DNA of 64,000 bases from Apostichopus japonicus (taxonomy: Eukaryota > Echinodermata > Holothuroidea > Aspidochirotida > Stichopodidae). Below the pieces are notes generated by a model that was not told the DNA's origin, searched no databases, and saw nothing but the letters and a program-made list of their open reading frames with translations. Every line of letters begins with the position of its first letter. Positions within the stretch are counted from its first letter, which is position 1. The position numbers and the translations under genes were made by a program. Positions 24,501 to 35,899 of this stretch are shown one piece after another. Location of the stretch: the NCBI RefSeq assembly GCF_037975245.1, contig NC_092576.1, forward strand, positions 632,501 through 696,500, written 5' to 3'.

Positions 24501-26189
24501 TTCTAGAACGATGTCTTGTTCGCAGCATTCCGGTAACACTGGCTCTGTCTTTTGAACAGGTTTACTAACGGGGATCAAGGTATCCATTGCATCTGGCACT
24601 TTTAACGTCTGGCTACTTGTGCTTGATCGTGTAATGTCGTTAAGGCGAACATCATTTGATGGCCCTCGCTGCCATACTGCCATCTGGGTGGCATGGAAAG
24701 TGTTTTTTCCATCTAGAGTCTCGTCGAGAATGTCGATATTATCGGCTGTGAAGTGCATAAATCTGTCTTGCATAATGTTTGGAGGCATAACAGCTCCAGT
24801 TTGTGGATCCATCGACTTCAGGGTACTTTCTGCCAATGCTGTATCTAATTGCAGAACTTGCTTATAGCTTAGTGTGTGACCAGCCTTGTGAAATAAATCT
24901 ACCAGAACTTTGGACCGTGTTGCCTGATGAAGTGTACTGGCTAGACCAATGTGTTTTGGTGTCCACTTTTTGCCTCCACTTGCAACATACACAATATCTT
25001 GAGCTGTACTTAATATGCTTTGCTTCATTGTATTCTCTCTCTCTCCTTCGCCTATGTTTTCATTTTCAAGCTGAGTGGTACCATTGAATACAAGATTCAA
25101 AAACAGATAGAGGCTATCTGGGATACATTCCAGAGAATCTTCTTCACTGACTGACAAACCTTTGTGGCCTTCTTTTGCCATCAAATCACCACGAATCTTC
25201 AGAGCTACATGTACCAAAGATATAAAAGTGTCGTCTTCAGGCACATACGGTGGTATCGTTAGCAGATCGTCATCCTTGGCTTCTGCGGTTGATTGGCAGA
25301 TATACATTACAGAACCAGTATACTTTATTGGGAGTAAAACGGTTCGTGTTTCTGAACGAGGTCCCTCTGAAACTACAAAGGTTATGACATCCTCAACTTT
25401 CGACCGCAATTTGGTAGTGAAATTAGCTCGGCGACTAATAAATGACTTCGGTATCTGTATATTTGACTCCTCTGCGATTGTCATGTACCGATTCCACACA
25501 TCATCTAGGCAAAGAACGTGGCCTTTCTCTGCTGCATATCTTAGTTCTGTACAGAGCCACTCCATTGGCACATCAGAGAATTCAGTTCCAGCGGAAGAAC
25601 GAGTTTTTGCTACGGATCGTCGGAAATATCCCAAGCATTCCAGATTATATTACCCTTCTGCAGCTATTAGATCATTTATACCAGAAAGGTGAATGCCCAT
25701 TGTTTGATGAAACTTAGCATCTGTTAATATGCTCTCACTTAATTCAAGCGACATAATAGATCTAAGTCTCTGTTGAGTAAACTTCTGACAAAACATGCAA
25801 AGTTTCCAGTTAATTGGAGCTACACTACTTCGGCGTTTTGAGGACCAGGTTTGCGAAGGGGTGCTGCTGGAGGCTTCATCATCTGCAGATTTGCTTGAGC
25901 TACATATTGGTTCCAATCTCTTCAGTTTGGTACTGTCTGTATATGGACGGTAACATTTCATGTGCCATGTTAAAGCTGGTATTGGTTCAGAGTTCAAAAG
26001 TCCTGTAAGGCGGTCAGTTACTTCCCGGAAGTTATCATTCTTTGATTTTCTTCTAGTTGCAGTTGCTTTGGTTAAAGTGTTCATTCCTTGTGTACCGGGT
26101 TTGCTAAGTTTACCGCCTCTTTCTTGGCAAAGTATGCATAGCGTGGTGTCTACAGAAGATGGTCTCTTCAAGCAAATTACCGGATCCAT
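21579..26189 (-). pseudogene. Transposase-like gene with XPG-like motif and CXC tail, one in-frame stop
   Basis: ATG at 26189-26187 opens a frame of 1,536 codons to TAA at 21581-21579, broken only by TAA at 25652-25650 (codon 180); the same frame continues on both sides. Codons 18-21 (CILC) with 76-79 (HMKC), and 131-134 (CMFC) with YNLEC just after the stop, form two zinc-finger-like pairs. Near codon 1300 is VVVSAQDTDVLLLL, resembling the acidic core of XPG/FEN nucleases, followed near 1350 by FHALTGCDTTSYFFG. Codons about 1497-1530 form a tesmin/TSO1-like cysteine cluster (CGC, CKC, CGC). The protein type is widespread as uncharacterised multicopy genes in marine invertebrates. It lies alone between the TIRs. 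The rest of the frame is intact, so inactivation is recent or readthrough occurs; the catalytic DDE residues are not assigned. Confidence 0.8.
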
Positions 26190-26959
26190 TCTCAACTCAA
26201 CACGTTTTAAAGTCTGGTAATCTGAAAAGTGATGAAACAATCAAATATTGTGACACCCTGTGGTCCGAAAGTTATTTAGTGCATTTAATGAAACTATTTT
26301 TTAACTCTAAAACTAGATATTTTTGTCAACGGGCATTTAGTCAGGATTCCAGAAATATTATGTTTGAGCCATGATATTCTTCAAAATAGTCGTAAATCAC
26401 GTTTGAACAGTTGTGAATCACGATCAAAGCATTGGCCTATTAATCTCACACAATAACTGACTAAGCCTACATAAAGCTAGGCCTAGACCAGGCTTATTAA
26501 CTTCATTGGCCTATTAACTTCACACACTAGGCTAGGCTAAACTAAACTAGGCTTTAGGCCTACCTACCAGACATTCATCCCGAAACACCAAGAAATTGGC
26601 TTCATAGCTTGAGATAATTACCCTAGTATTATTCCTTGCATTCATACTGACCTTTTCAGTCTTTTTCTGACTGTTTGTACGTGTATTTGAGCTGTTTTCA
26701 CTGGAAAACTAATTACGAATCCACCGTGCGGTCATTCCGTGATTGCGCAATGTAGTAAAATTCCCCAGACTGGCCATATACCCATTCCTTGGAAAATCTG
26801 CTGTAAAATCTTCTAGAATTTGCCTATGCTTAACTGGCTACAGATTAAAAAGCTCTACCGTTTTCAGGCTTTTTTTTGGGGGGGGGGGGGGGGGGTACTG
26901 GGTTACGGAGCTAGAATGTTGTTGAAATTGATCACTTGTTTTGTTGGATCATCCGACAT
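26190..26959. other. 5' leader region of the transposase-like gene
   Basis: Non-coding interval between the right TIR and the ATG. It holds AGGCCTA-like words at 26470-26570 and a T-run followed by a long G-run near 26870-26895. No TATA box or initiator could be assigned with confidence. Confidence 0.4.
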
Positions 26960-27332
26960 TAGGATTCAAAGGGTTTTAAATCTTCAATTATGCATCAAAA
27001 CAGTGGCTATTCTGAATTTATGCAAATTAAGGGTCAACTTATGACCCAATGATACAACTATTATTATAATTGCATTCTTTGACCTTACAAACAAGGGTAT
27101 TGACGCAAGAACAAAGTCTTTACGTCCTTTAAATATTGTGTTATGCACAAAATTCATCAAAATGTCGGCCATTTTGAATTTATGCAAATTAGGCATGCTC
27201 CTTTCCAAAATTCAGCTTGGGGACCAGACTTTCTGTAATCAGCATAAAATTTCACTTAAGAAGAACCATTTCAATTGCTTGTACTCAAAAATGCCTTCGA
27301 CAAGTTTCTTTATGAGAAATGGAACCAGTCTA
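26960..27332. repeat. Right TIR of the 6.4-kb transposon
   Basis: Inverted counterpart of the left TIR, ending GGAACCAGTCTA followed by the ATA duplication. TTTATGCAAATTA words occur at about 27015 and 27178, mirroring the TAATTTGCATAAA words of the left arm. Confidence 0.85.
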
Positions 27333-27759
27333 ATAGTTGTGCGTCTGTAATCTAGCCTAGCCAGGACTGTGATGTGTGCTTTTCGTTTGTATGACTAAAG
27401 TAGGACTAGTACTAGTATGAGGCGTAAAATAAACAAGTGTAATGACAGGTTTTCAGCTAGTTTTCTATGCATTTCAGGTGTGAAGATAAACGTAAATGTC
27501 ATTAACTAACGCATACTCTAATTCATTACCTGATATCCATTTTGTTCCTCGTATGCCTGTCAAAATCTGACATTCTGAGTCGCTTCGTTTGTTCGCAACG
27601 AGCACAGTGTGCAAAGCTGCTATATATTGTGTGTGGTGTTTTTCGTGTTTCGCGCAACTGGTAACGACAACTGGACCTATTTTGATGCCCATGGATTGCG
27701 TATGACGTCACAAATCGCCAGTTGGCCAAACTCTCTCTATATACGGCTCTGGTTGTAAC

Positions 27760-28641
27760 AGTTGTAACACCCCTCCACTATGAAATAAACGAAAACGATT
27801 GTTGGTCATGCTTTTGACCCGATATTATAATGAACTTACCCTTTTTAAGTACACACGCGAGAGTTGACGTGAAACTGAAACAAATGGTGCTTATGTTTAA
27901 AATCTGTAATATACCTTCTACAGATGAGACTTCTACAGATGAGAATTGTTTTTGCTCGTTTGCTGAAAATGAAATGAAACTGGCTGTAAATATTATTATA
28001 AACATGTAAAACTCAGTACTTGGCACTAATTTAATAAGTGTAACTGTTTGGAAATCTTCTCAGTATTATTGCTTAGGACATTTGGTAACAAGACATGTGA
28101 TGGTAAAGTATATACTGGTATGTGTAGAGTGAGCCTTCTTGGTCTCTGGCCTATGGTGAGACCAAAGTGTAGAACAGGGCTATCTCACTATACACGTGTA
28201 GTTAACATTGTCTCTTAAATTTATAATAACTTTATTGTTTAATTGTTTTTGCCTGATTGTTAAGAGTGCATTATTTAAATTATATTATAGCAAAGAAAAA
28301 AAAGAGTAGGATATTTGTCTTGGTACTTTTTGTTTGTTTTGTTATGTGTATTGAATTCCTCTCATTAGTTTTGTCAGATGTTAACCAACATAACGGATAA
28401 GTAGTTTAAGCTTTCCAAAAGTATGAAGGTGGATCCCAATGTTACCTTGAATTAAAATACCCTCTACGATTCAAACACATGTTATGGCTCCATTAACGAA
28501 TTCTGGATGCAATTGAAGTGTTCACTGTGTATCGAAAACTATATTGTTAGCAGTCTTTCTAAATGTCGAACTTTACACTCGGTGGGTAGTAGTTTTTTTT
28601 ATGTTTCAACCGTTCAATTTATGTTATTCAATGGTATTGAT
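27760..28641. other. R1 continuation, then unassigned DNA
   Basis: The first 30-40 bp continue repeat R1 across the hAT-like insertion. How far R1 goes cannot be judged, because its other copy leaves the window. No gene recognised in the remainder. Confidence 0.5.
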
Positions 28642-31507
28642 CAGGGGCGTCAATCCGATTTGAAACATGGCGGTGGGGGGACGTAATCGATTCGAGTATT
28701 CCGGCCGTAAGTACTATCTAAGAGGAGCGCCACCATGAGTTGGCATGCAGTATACCAAGAAAATTTCAGATTTCAATACCTGCCAGATCGCTGGAGATGG
28801 CACTTGCCAGGCTGGATAGCAGCATATCTAGTTGCGTGATTTCGGGAGTAAATTACATATTCGTCACTCAAGAAATCTGCAATAAAGTTCAAGCGGCCTT
28901 AATTTTTGGTGGATTATTTCTTTTATAAGTGATTCCAATTGACATGAACATTGAACCCAGTGCAAGTTGACAAGTGATGCAGCGAACTGGAAAACCCAGC
29001 TCCATTTTGCCCATGTTTCAAGTTGGAATACCCCTAATTTGTTCGAATCCAAGACAACTAACAATCTCTGAATAAATGTACTTCGAAATGGGCACAATGA
29101 GTAGGCGTGAAGCGTAGAAGAAATGTTTGGCCGAAAATGCCTCCCAGATCGCTAGAAATGGCACTTCTCAGGCCTTGCAAGTTGCATCTTAGCATTTCCT
29201 ATTTGAAATTAGTAGCGATATTATAAAAACGAAGGGTCGCCCCTTCGCCCCGTTGGCTACGCGCTTGTATAGGAACGATGTCCCAAAAGGTCCCCTGACA
29301 TATATGCGAAAGAAGCTATTCGCCGCGACTGCATGTGAGTTTCTCGACTTGCCATCCTGGGAGTCATACCACAAATTGGTTCATTTCCTCATACGCCATT
29401 ATTAATAATTTAAATAACTAACTAATTGCGCACATTCCAGATCCGAGTTCGTATAGTGAGCTTAGCGCAAATTTGGTCAAAAGTCGTCATACGCCAGCAT
29501 GTTAAACCACCAATGACTTGTAATGCCACTCGTGACACACTTCCAATGCCACTGTGTCACTTTAAATGACTTGCTAGGTTACGAGAATAAATTTCTATGA
29601 AATTTGAAACAAGGATGGCAAAAAATAACCATTTAATTTATATTTTTAGGACCTCACACATGCGCATGTATTGTCAGACTTAGAATAGGTCCCATGTGAG
29701 TGGTGGCTAAAGTGATGAAGGAATAAAAATAAATCAGTGGTTGTTCGTTGGAGTCCTCACGCAAGTTACCTCGGTTGCTAGGTGGATCTGCATTTGGTAA
29801 TAGGGTGAATTCTGGTCGGAGCGAACTATGTAACCACCGTGTACCCAGTGTTCTCAATGTGGAGTAAACTCCGGTGTCACTCAACAACAAGGTAACATGG
29901 GATGCGCTGCCACGGAATATGCTCCCTTTTCATTTCCCCAATATTAGGGAACGGGAACCGTCTTTGAAACACCATCCACACCTAAACAACAAATAATAAT
30001 AATAATAATAACTAAGATTTAAGTTTAGAAGGATTAAGTTTCAGTTTGTTAAGTTTCACCCAAGTGTTGATTTAAGAAAAGTTGCTCTGAATTAAACTGA
30101 CTTTAGTTTGGATATCAGTTGGGTCATCTAGGTAACTTTAGTCCATATCTGCGTATCATCTGCATACATGTGAAAAGAGATGTTAGACTTACTAGCTAAT
30201 AAATCATTGAGAGGCTTAGTATATAAAGTAAATAATACGGGACCTAAGACACTTCCCTGTGGGACACCACAATTAAGTTTATGGTTTGACGATTGATGGA
30301 TTAAAATTTGAACCTAAAATATTCTGTCAGTCAAGTAAGATTTCAAAATGTCTAAAGCTGTGCCAGAAAATCCGAACAATTTTTGAAATCTATCAAGAAA
30401 AAAGGATCTATAGTATCAAATGCTGCACTAAGGTCTAAAAGTAACATTATAACTGCATGACGAGAGTCAAGGGATATTAACAGCCTATCAGAAATAGCTG
30501 TTAATGCAGTTTCTACACTGTGACCAGACCTATAGGCAGATTGATAAGGTGGATATGCATCAAGTTTGGACAGAAGATCGTGAATACGAATTGAAACAAT
30601 CTTTTCTAGTAGTTTGGATGCAAAGCTTAGATTTGAAACAGGTCTATAATTACTTAATGTATTAGGATCCTGGTTATACTTTTCAATAAGGGTCTAATAA
30701 TAGCTAGCTTCATGGTACTAGGGAAAATGCCTTTTATTAAGCAGTTGTTGAATATTTGAGCATATAATGGTAATAACATAGGCATACATCTCTGTAAAAT
30801 ATTTGAAGGTAATGGATCGAGCTTACAAGTTTTGAGTTTAGAACATTGCAAAATAGATTGAAGTTCTTCTACTGATGTGGGGGTAAAACAGCTAATTTTG
30901 TAATGACAGTCACGGCCGTTACCTGGAGGAATAGAAACCTGATCTTCTGAATCAAGATCACTTATTATCTTAGCATTTTTAGATACAAAATAATCAGCAA
31001 ACAAATTTGGAAGATTGGGAGTATCGAACTTGGTAGGCAAAACATTGTGCACTGATGATCCTGTAATACGATAAAAGATCTTAAACAAATCTACTTGATT
31101 CTGTGTAGAAATATGTGCAGGCTTTGGCTCTAGCTATGAAGTGCCGTCTCTTATGATAATGACGGAGCGCACTACTCTTCTACTGGAATCGCTAGTTGTA
31201 GGCTCCGGCCGCACCGTTATCCGCACACAGCTTGTGGTTTCAATCTCAAGTTTGGCTCGTCGCGACAAACAGACAAAAGTTGTAGGTCTACCGATGTGAA
31301 AAATCTCGGTCACTTTTCATAGAACTGAACTTCTAATATTTGATGATATGAATCTTGAGATGTGTAAGCCCTAACCGAATAGAGCCACGACACTGCTCTT
31401 TTTCCAGATGTGTGTGTGCGTTGGGGGGGGGGGCATTTGATATGGTGTACCCCACCCATCGAAATGTTAGGGGGCGTGTTCCCCGTCCCCAAGAATTGAC
31501 GCCCATG
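28642..31507. mobile_element. hAT-like non-autonomous element, 2,866 bp
   Basis: Ends are CAGGGGCGTCAAT and, inverted, CATGGGCGTCAAT (11 of 13 identical), flanked by perfect 8-bp duplications GTATTGAT (28634-28641 and 31508-31515). G-rich runs lie just inside both ends (28674-28680, 31424-31433), as in other MITEs of this window. It carries no transposase but includes a LINE RT relic at 30100-31110. Confidence 0.85.
30100..31110 (-). pseudogene. LINE reverse transcriptase relic inside the 2.9-kb hAT-like element
   Basis: Minus-strand frames give, in order: PNLPNLFADYFVSK, SVEELQSILQCSKLKTCKLD, PLPSNILQRCMPMLLPLYAQ, FNNCLIKGIFPSTMKLAIIR, then after frameshifts [41 protein letters not shown] and [12 protein letters not shown]. 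All RT blocks through the YADD box are recognisable and in order, which suits the L2/CR1 group. At least three frameshifts or stops make it inactive. It ends just after the YADD box, so the 3' part is missing. Confidence 0.85.
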
Positions 31508-31515
31508 GTATTGAT

Positions 31516-32930
31516 TACAGGACAAAACAGGAGATATTTGACATCTTCGAAAAGGTGACGTTCATACCATCAACCATGATTTGAAGTAACCTAGGAAACA
31601 CAGATAACAAAACGGGTAAAATACCTCAAATTTAAAAAAAGATTAAGTTTTGTTTTAAAGAAAGAAATTATACAGAAAATGCAATCCTTACCTTAGTAAA
31701 GAAATTTAACATTGTTATTAAGATTTCAAAGGAATGAAGTAAAAAGGCCTTAACGGCATAACGTTTAGGCAAGAACTCGCAAAAGGTAATGAAAATGATG
31801 TTTTAGAACACAATGTTTGAACTCCCGTTTTCATGGTGTGTTCAAATGTATACACTGAAATTCTATTGATATATTAACCTGCGCAACAGGCCGTGATATC
31901 ACATACGGACGAATCATCAAGCCATATTTGTCTCTCCTTGTTTAAATAAGATCCTTATCAATGGAAGTGTGCTCGGTATTCATTTTGTTTTCCAACTTAC
32001 CTTATATATTACTATAAAAATGGCATCATAAGTGGTAATTTTATTTTAATACGCTCCTCCGATTAACGAATAATGAAGGAATGCTTTATAACATAACAAT
32101 TAAAGCAGCCACGAAGATTTTAGGCCAGTTTTGATCTCATTACTTTCTATCCAAATATACCGTACGCGTCAGATTTTATTGAACAAATTAATTGATGCTG
32201 AGGTAAAACATAAGGTTTTTAGTCGCTGTGATATCAAAACCACAGCAATTAGAGAAAGTTCAGTGAATATTCGATATTTACCCTTATCATTAACAATAAA
32301 GACTTATCATAGTCATAGAAGTTCTCGATTAGCGGAAACAGCTGAACATCGAATAAAGTTCCATTTGTGGTTGGAGGATGGAAACGAAGCGTAGATTGTG
32401 TGTTAGATATTTTATTTTGGCTAAGTTCCGAAAAATCTTCGACGTTTCTTGGCTGAATTCTTTCATTATTGACCGACCACTGAAGATCAGTGGTGGGTTA
32501 ACACGAAGGATATGGCAGAACTTATCCAGTGTCTCGTTCGTCTCGATACGGAATAATCTCCATTAGTTACATTACAATTTCAAACTTGAATGTAAAACAG
32601 TATTGGAAGAACTAAATAAGAAAATAAACAAACACTGTTTGTTATAAGAAGGCGCAACCGTAGATTTCAATATAGGACCTACACTTTATATGTATTGTTA
32701 AAAGGAAAAACTTTTTGTCATAGCTAGTGCAAGTCTTTCTAAAGCTTTCTACGATCCTAGCTACAATTAAAAGTATGTAACATAAATTAAGCAATCTATA
32801 ATATCAAATTATCATCAGCTGACAAAATATACAAATTAAAATATATTATCGAATATTGTATCTGGGCAAAAATCTCCAAAGAGAAAAACTACTCTATTTT
32901 CGAAATGACATCTTATAGTTTCTAACAAAA
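31516..32930. other. Unassigned AT-rich DNA
   Basis: No recognisable gene, repeat or element. Small frames at 32131-32394 and 32378-32566 have no family features. Confidence 0.4.
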
Positions 32931-32972
32931 ATCATATATATCATATATCTAAAAATCAAAGAAAATGTATCA

Positions 32973-33660
<688 letters not shown>

Positions 33661-33797
33661 TATATATAAAGATATATTAATTCATTTTTTTATCATTGCC
33701 TTTTTAGGGTCTGTATGCTTTATTCGTTTTTCGCAATTACTCAATATTTCCGTTACAAGCAGCTATATAGTTTAAGTGGCATTTTAATGTTCACGCA

Positions 33798-34053
33798 TAC
33801 AAGGACGTGTGCTTAGACGGTCGAACTAGAAACCAACTAGATTGAATCTTAACTTAGTCTACGTCCATAGAAGAAGTAGAACATGTTACAAATAAGTAAT
33901 TTTAAAATACAAAATAATATGATAGTTTAAATTTATATTTATTTAGAACAAATGTTGTTGTTGTTAAATTATTTGGTGATACAAGCAGATTAATGGTCGA
34001 TGATAGAGCCAACCAAGTGGAATGCTGTAGATCATTTTCTAATCTGAATGCAT
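33798..34053. repeat. Inverted repeat, right arm (inside the Ig gene's intron)
   Basis: Inverted copy of 33205-33467, ending about 12 bp from the splice donor of the immunoglobulin exon at 34065. Confidence 0.9.
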
Positions 34054-34064
34054 CTTTAACTTAC

Positions 34065-34407
34065 CATTTACTTCTACCTGATACTCCACAACTACGTGGT
34101 GAATACTCTCCACACATGAATAGTTCCCTTCGTTCGATAAAGAAACGTTCCTGATATGTAATGAATGACTCTTTGGTATTAATTCACTATTTTTTGGATT
34201 GAATGGATATGATTTTGCGAATAAAGTATCGTCATTGTGAAACCATGTTAGTGAGTTATTCGCTACCTCCTCTAGAGTAGAACAGTTCAGAATCAGGTCG
34301 TCGTGAAGATTAACAGTTATTGTTTGTCTAAAATTTATATCCGCAATGACGTGATGAACATCCCAAATGAAGAAAAATGTCCACCACTGAAATGAAAGGA
34401 CAACCAT
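34065..34407 (-). CDS. Immunoglobulin-domain exon of an unidentified cell-surface or secreted protein
   Basis: The frame from ATG at 34407 has a hydrophobic N terminus (VVLSFQWWTFFFIW, residues 2-15) usable as a signal peptide, then one Ig-like domain: Cys42 in LILNCS, Trp55 in LTWFH, and Cys98 in NEGNYSCVE within the LHIRNVSLSNEGNYSC F-strand region. Four N-glycosylation sequons occur at N41, N50, N87 and N95. The exon ends in GTAAGT at 34064-34059, a consensus donor, so translation continues into a downstream exon not found in this window. Alternatively the exon starts at the acceptor-like TTTCATTTCAG just inside the ATG, joined to upstream coding sequence. Residues 2-15 being less hydrophobic than typical makes both options open. 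Confidence 0.6.
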
Positions 34408-34655
34408 CTTTGTACTATGATAGATGTCGTCTCTTTTTCACGACACGCAACATTTCCTTGTTTAATATCAGTGATATGAGTACTGTTTGTCCATTCCTCT
34501 GTAAGCCACGAAGATAGTCTGCCAGTAATCATTTGGCTGATAGGAATATTTAAAGATTCGATTATTACCTCCACGAAAGTGTCCCTATTCTGATAGTTGG
34601 TTAGAATGTTTTTGGACGTATAGTTATGATTCCATCCGTTATCAAAATGTTACGT
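34408..34655 (-). other. Open, protein-like stretch upstream of the Ig exon
   Basis: A minus-strand frame without stops reads DNGWNHNYTSKNILTN, SQMITGRLSSWLTEEWTNST and KQGNVACREKETTS before overlapping the Ig exon in another frame. Composition looks coding, but a TAA precedes it without an acceptor, and the frame does not join the Ig exon. It may be an exon with unrecognised boundaries or relic coding DNA. Confidence 0.25.
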
Positions 34656-34789
34656 TATCTTTCTACTTGAAGCGTTTAAGTCTCTCAATCCGTTAGAATG
34701 TTTCTTACAGGGTGGAATATCATTTATATTTTTGTGTGGGATATATACACTGACTGTTCTACTGCGCAATATAAATGTGTAACTGAGAA

Positions 34790-35135
34790 AGTATGAGAAC
34801 GAAAGTAACGAATGTTCTAGATTGAGAGTGAAAACTACGATGTGTGAATTATCGATCAATAACAATGACAAACAGAGAAGAGAAAATGAAGATAATATTG
34901 CATACCTGGCATTTGTATCGACATCTGAGAATTGAGCAATTACAATGGTTAACAGAGAAGAGAAAATGAAAATCATATTGCTTAACTGGCAGTTGTATTG
35001 AAATCTGAGAATAACAGCAACTGATGTTCTAGATGGAAAGTGAAACTACGACGGCAAAGCAATAGTAATCGCAAGCAGGGAGATAAAGTTAAAATAACAT
35101 TGCCTACTTGGCAATTTTATTGACATTATGATAAG
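34790..35135. repeat. Degenerate tandem repeat
   Basis: Units share AACAGAGAAGAGAAAATGAA, CTGGCA(T/G)TTGTAT and ATGTTCTAGAT words; copies are recognisable starting near 34800, 34925 and 35015. No coding role; it lies upstream of the Ig exon on its coding strand. Confidence 0.5.
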
Positions 35136-35444
35136 CACAATTAGCCGCATGTGTTATTTTAGGTATAAGTTTACATGTCACGATGACAATTAATGCACTG
35201 AAAAGATATCGGGACAATATGTTTTGGTATGAGAAATTCAGTGGCTTGACTATAATCATTCTGAAAAAAAGTCAAACAAATGCTGTAGTTTACCTCTTTG
35301 CTTGGTGCAACTGTGAACAATTATAGTATTAAAAGTGTCATTTTCAAAATCTAGTAATCAAATTCTTGAAAATTCTCAATCGTTAACCTTTACTAATTGA
35401 ACAGCTAAAGGGATTCCATATACTCATAGCTGGTACAGTAATTA

Positions 35445-35895
35445 CTGTTCATGTCCTGTTACGAACATGAAGTAGTAATAACTGATGCACGGTTGTGGGA
35501 CATGAACAGTAGTTGTTGTACCAACCATTTAGTCTGAGTTCATTAATACGCGATTCTAAAAGTCGTATTTTTTCGTTTTATGCTATTACCAGGTCAAGTA
35601 TACATCCAAAATGGCATTTCTTCGCTCTCGGCATGACGAATTGGCGTAATAAAAAAAAGAGGTGTGAAGTGGAATCAAGCGGTACCGAACCTCCTTTACT
35701 TCATCTCCTAGGAGTTCTCATCTTCATAGACTCTTTGTACAGTCGCGCAGTTCTTTGTCTTACATGGGAATAAGTTAACAGCTCTGCAGTTGTTATAGTG
35801 CAGTTGATACCGTGTTACGAACACAAATGAGTAATTACTGATGCACGGTTGTGGGACATGAACAGTAGTTGCTGTACCAGCCATGAGTATCGGCT
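35445..35895. repeat. Dispersed repeat R3, copies 2 and 3
   Basis: 35445-35720 repeats 7125-7400. 35815-35895 repeats the first 80 bp again (GATGCACGGTTGTGGGACAT, ACAGTAGTTG(T/C)TGTACCA). The two are in direct orientation. Confidence 0.7.
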
Positions 35896-35899
35896 TACG

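Larger units (their letters stand above)
20901..27332 (-). mobile_element. 6,432-bp DNA transposon with long TIRs, Academ-like (tentative)
   Basis: Termini are TAGACTGGTTCC and its reverse complement, flanked by ATA (20898-20900 and 27333-27335). The inverted repeats extend about 370-390 bp with mismatches and indels (20901-about 21290 and about 26960-27332); shared blocks include CTCATAAAGA, AAGGCATTTTTGAGTACAAG, CTGGTCCCCAAGCTGAATTT and TAATTTGCATAAATTCA. The unoccupied site is preserved at 57493-57495 in the other hAT copy, which fixes ends and TSD exactly. One large intronless gene fills the interior. A single XPG-motif protein of about 1,500 residues with a 3-bp TSD fits what is known of the Academ superfamily; I could not test this. 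Confidence 0.85.
17118..27751. mobile_element. hAT-like element, copy 1 (4.2 kb plus 6.4-kb insert)
   Basis: Both ends carry perfect inverted repeats starting CAGAGCCGTATATAGAGAGA, continuing through GTTTGGCCAA. The flanks are identical 8-bp duplications GTTGTAAC (17110-17117 and 27752-27759). An 8-bp TSD with CAG-type termini is typical of hAT transposons. Subtracting the nested element and its 3-bp TSD leaves 4,199 bp, close to the 4,236 bp of the inverted copy at 57079-61314. No transposase frame is visible, so it is non-autonomous; its interior includes AGGCCTA-rich DNA (about 17420-18350) and a CR1-like LINE 3' end. Compared with copy 2 it lacks 404 bp near 19330 and has an additional roughly 380 bp near 18125-18510. 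Confidence 0.9.

Noticed and set aside
21579-26189. Selenocysteine or programmed readthrough at codon 180
   Set aside because: The stop is TAA, not TGA, and no stem-loop or readthrough context was seen; simple nonsense mutation is more economical, though separate translation cannot be excluded.
27474-27729. Small frames with CEQTKRLRMSDFDRH-like sequence, repeated at 56845-57108 and 57041-57356
   Set aside because: They are copies of the terminal region of the hAT-like element, present in every end fragment and opened in several frames at once, so not evidence of a gene.
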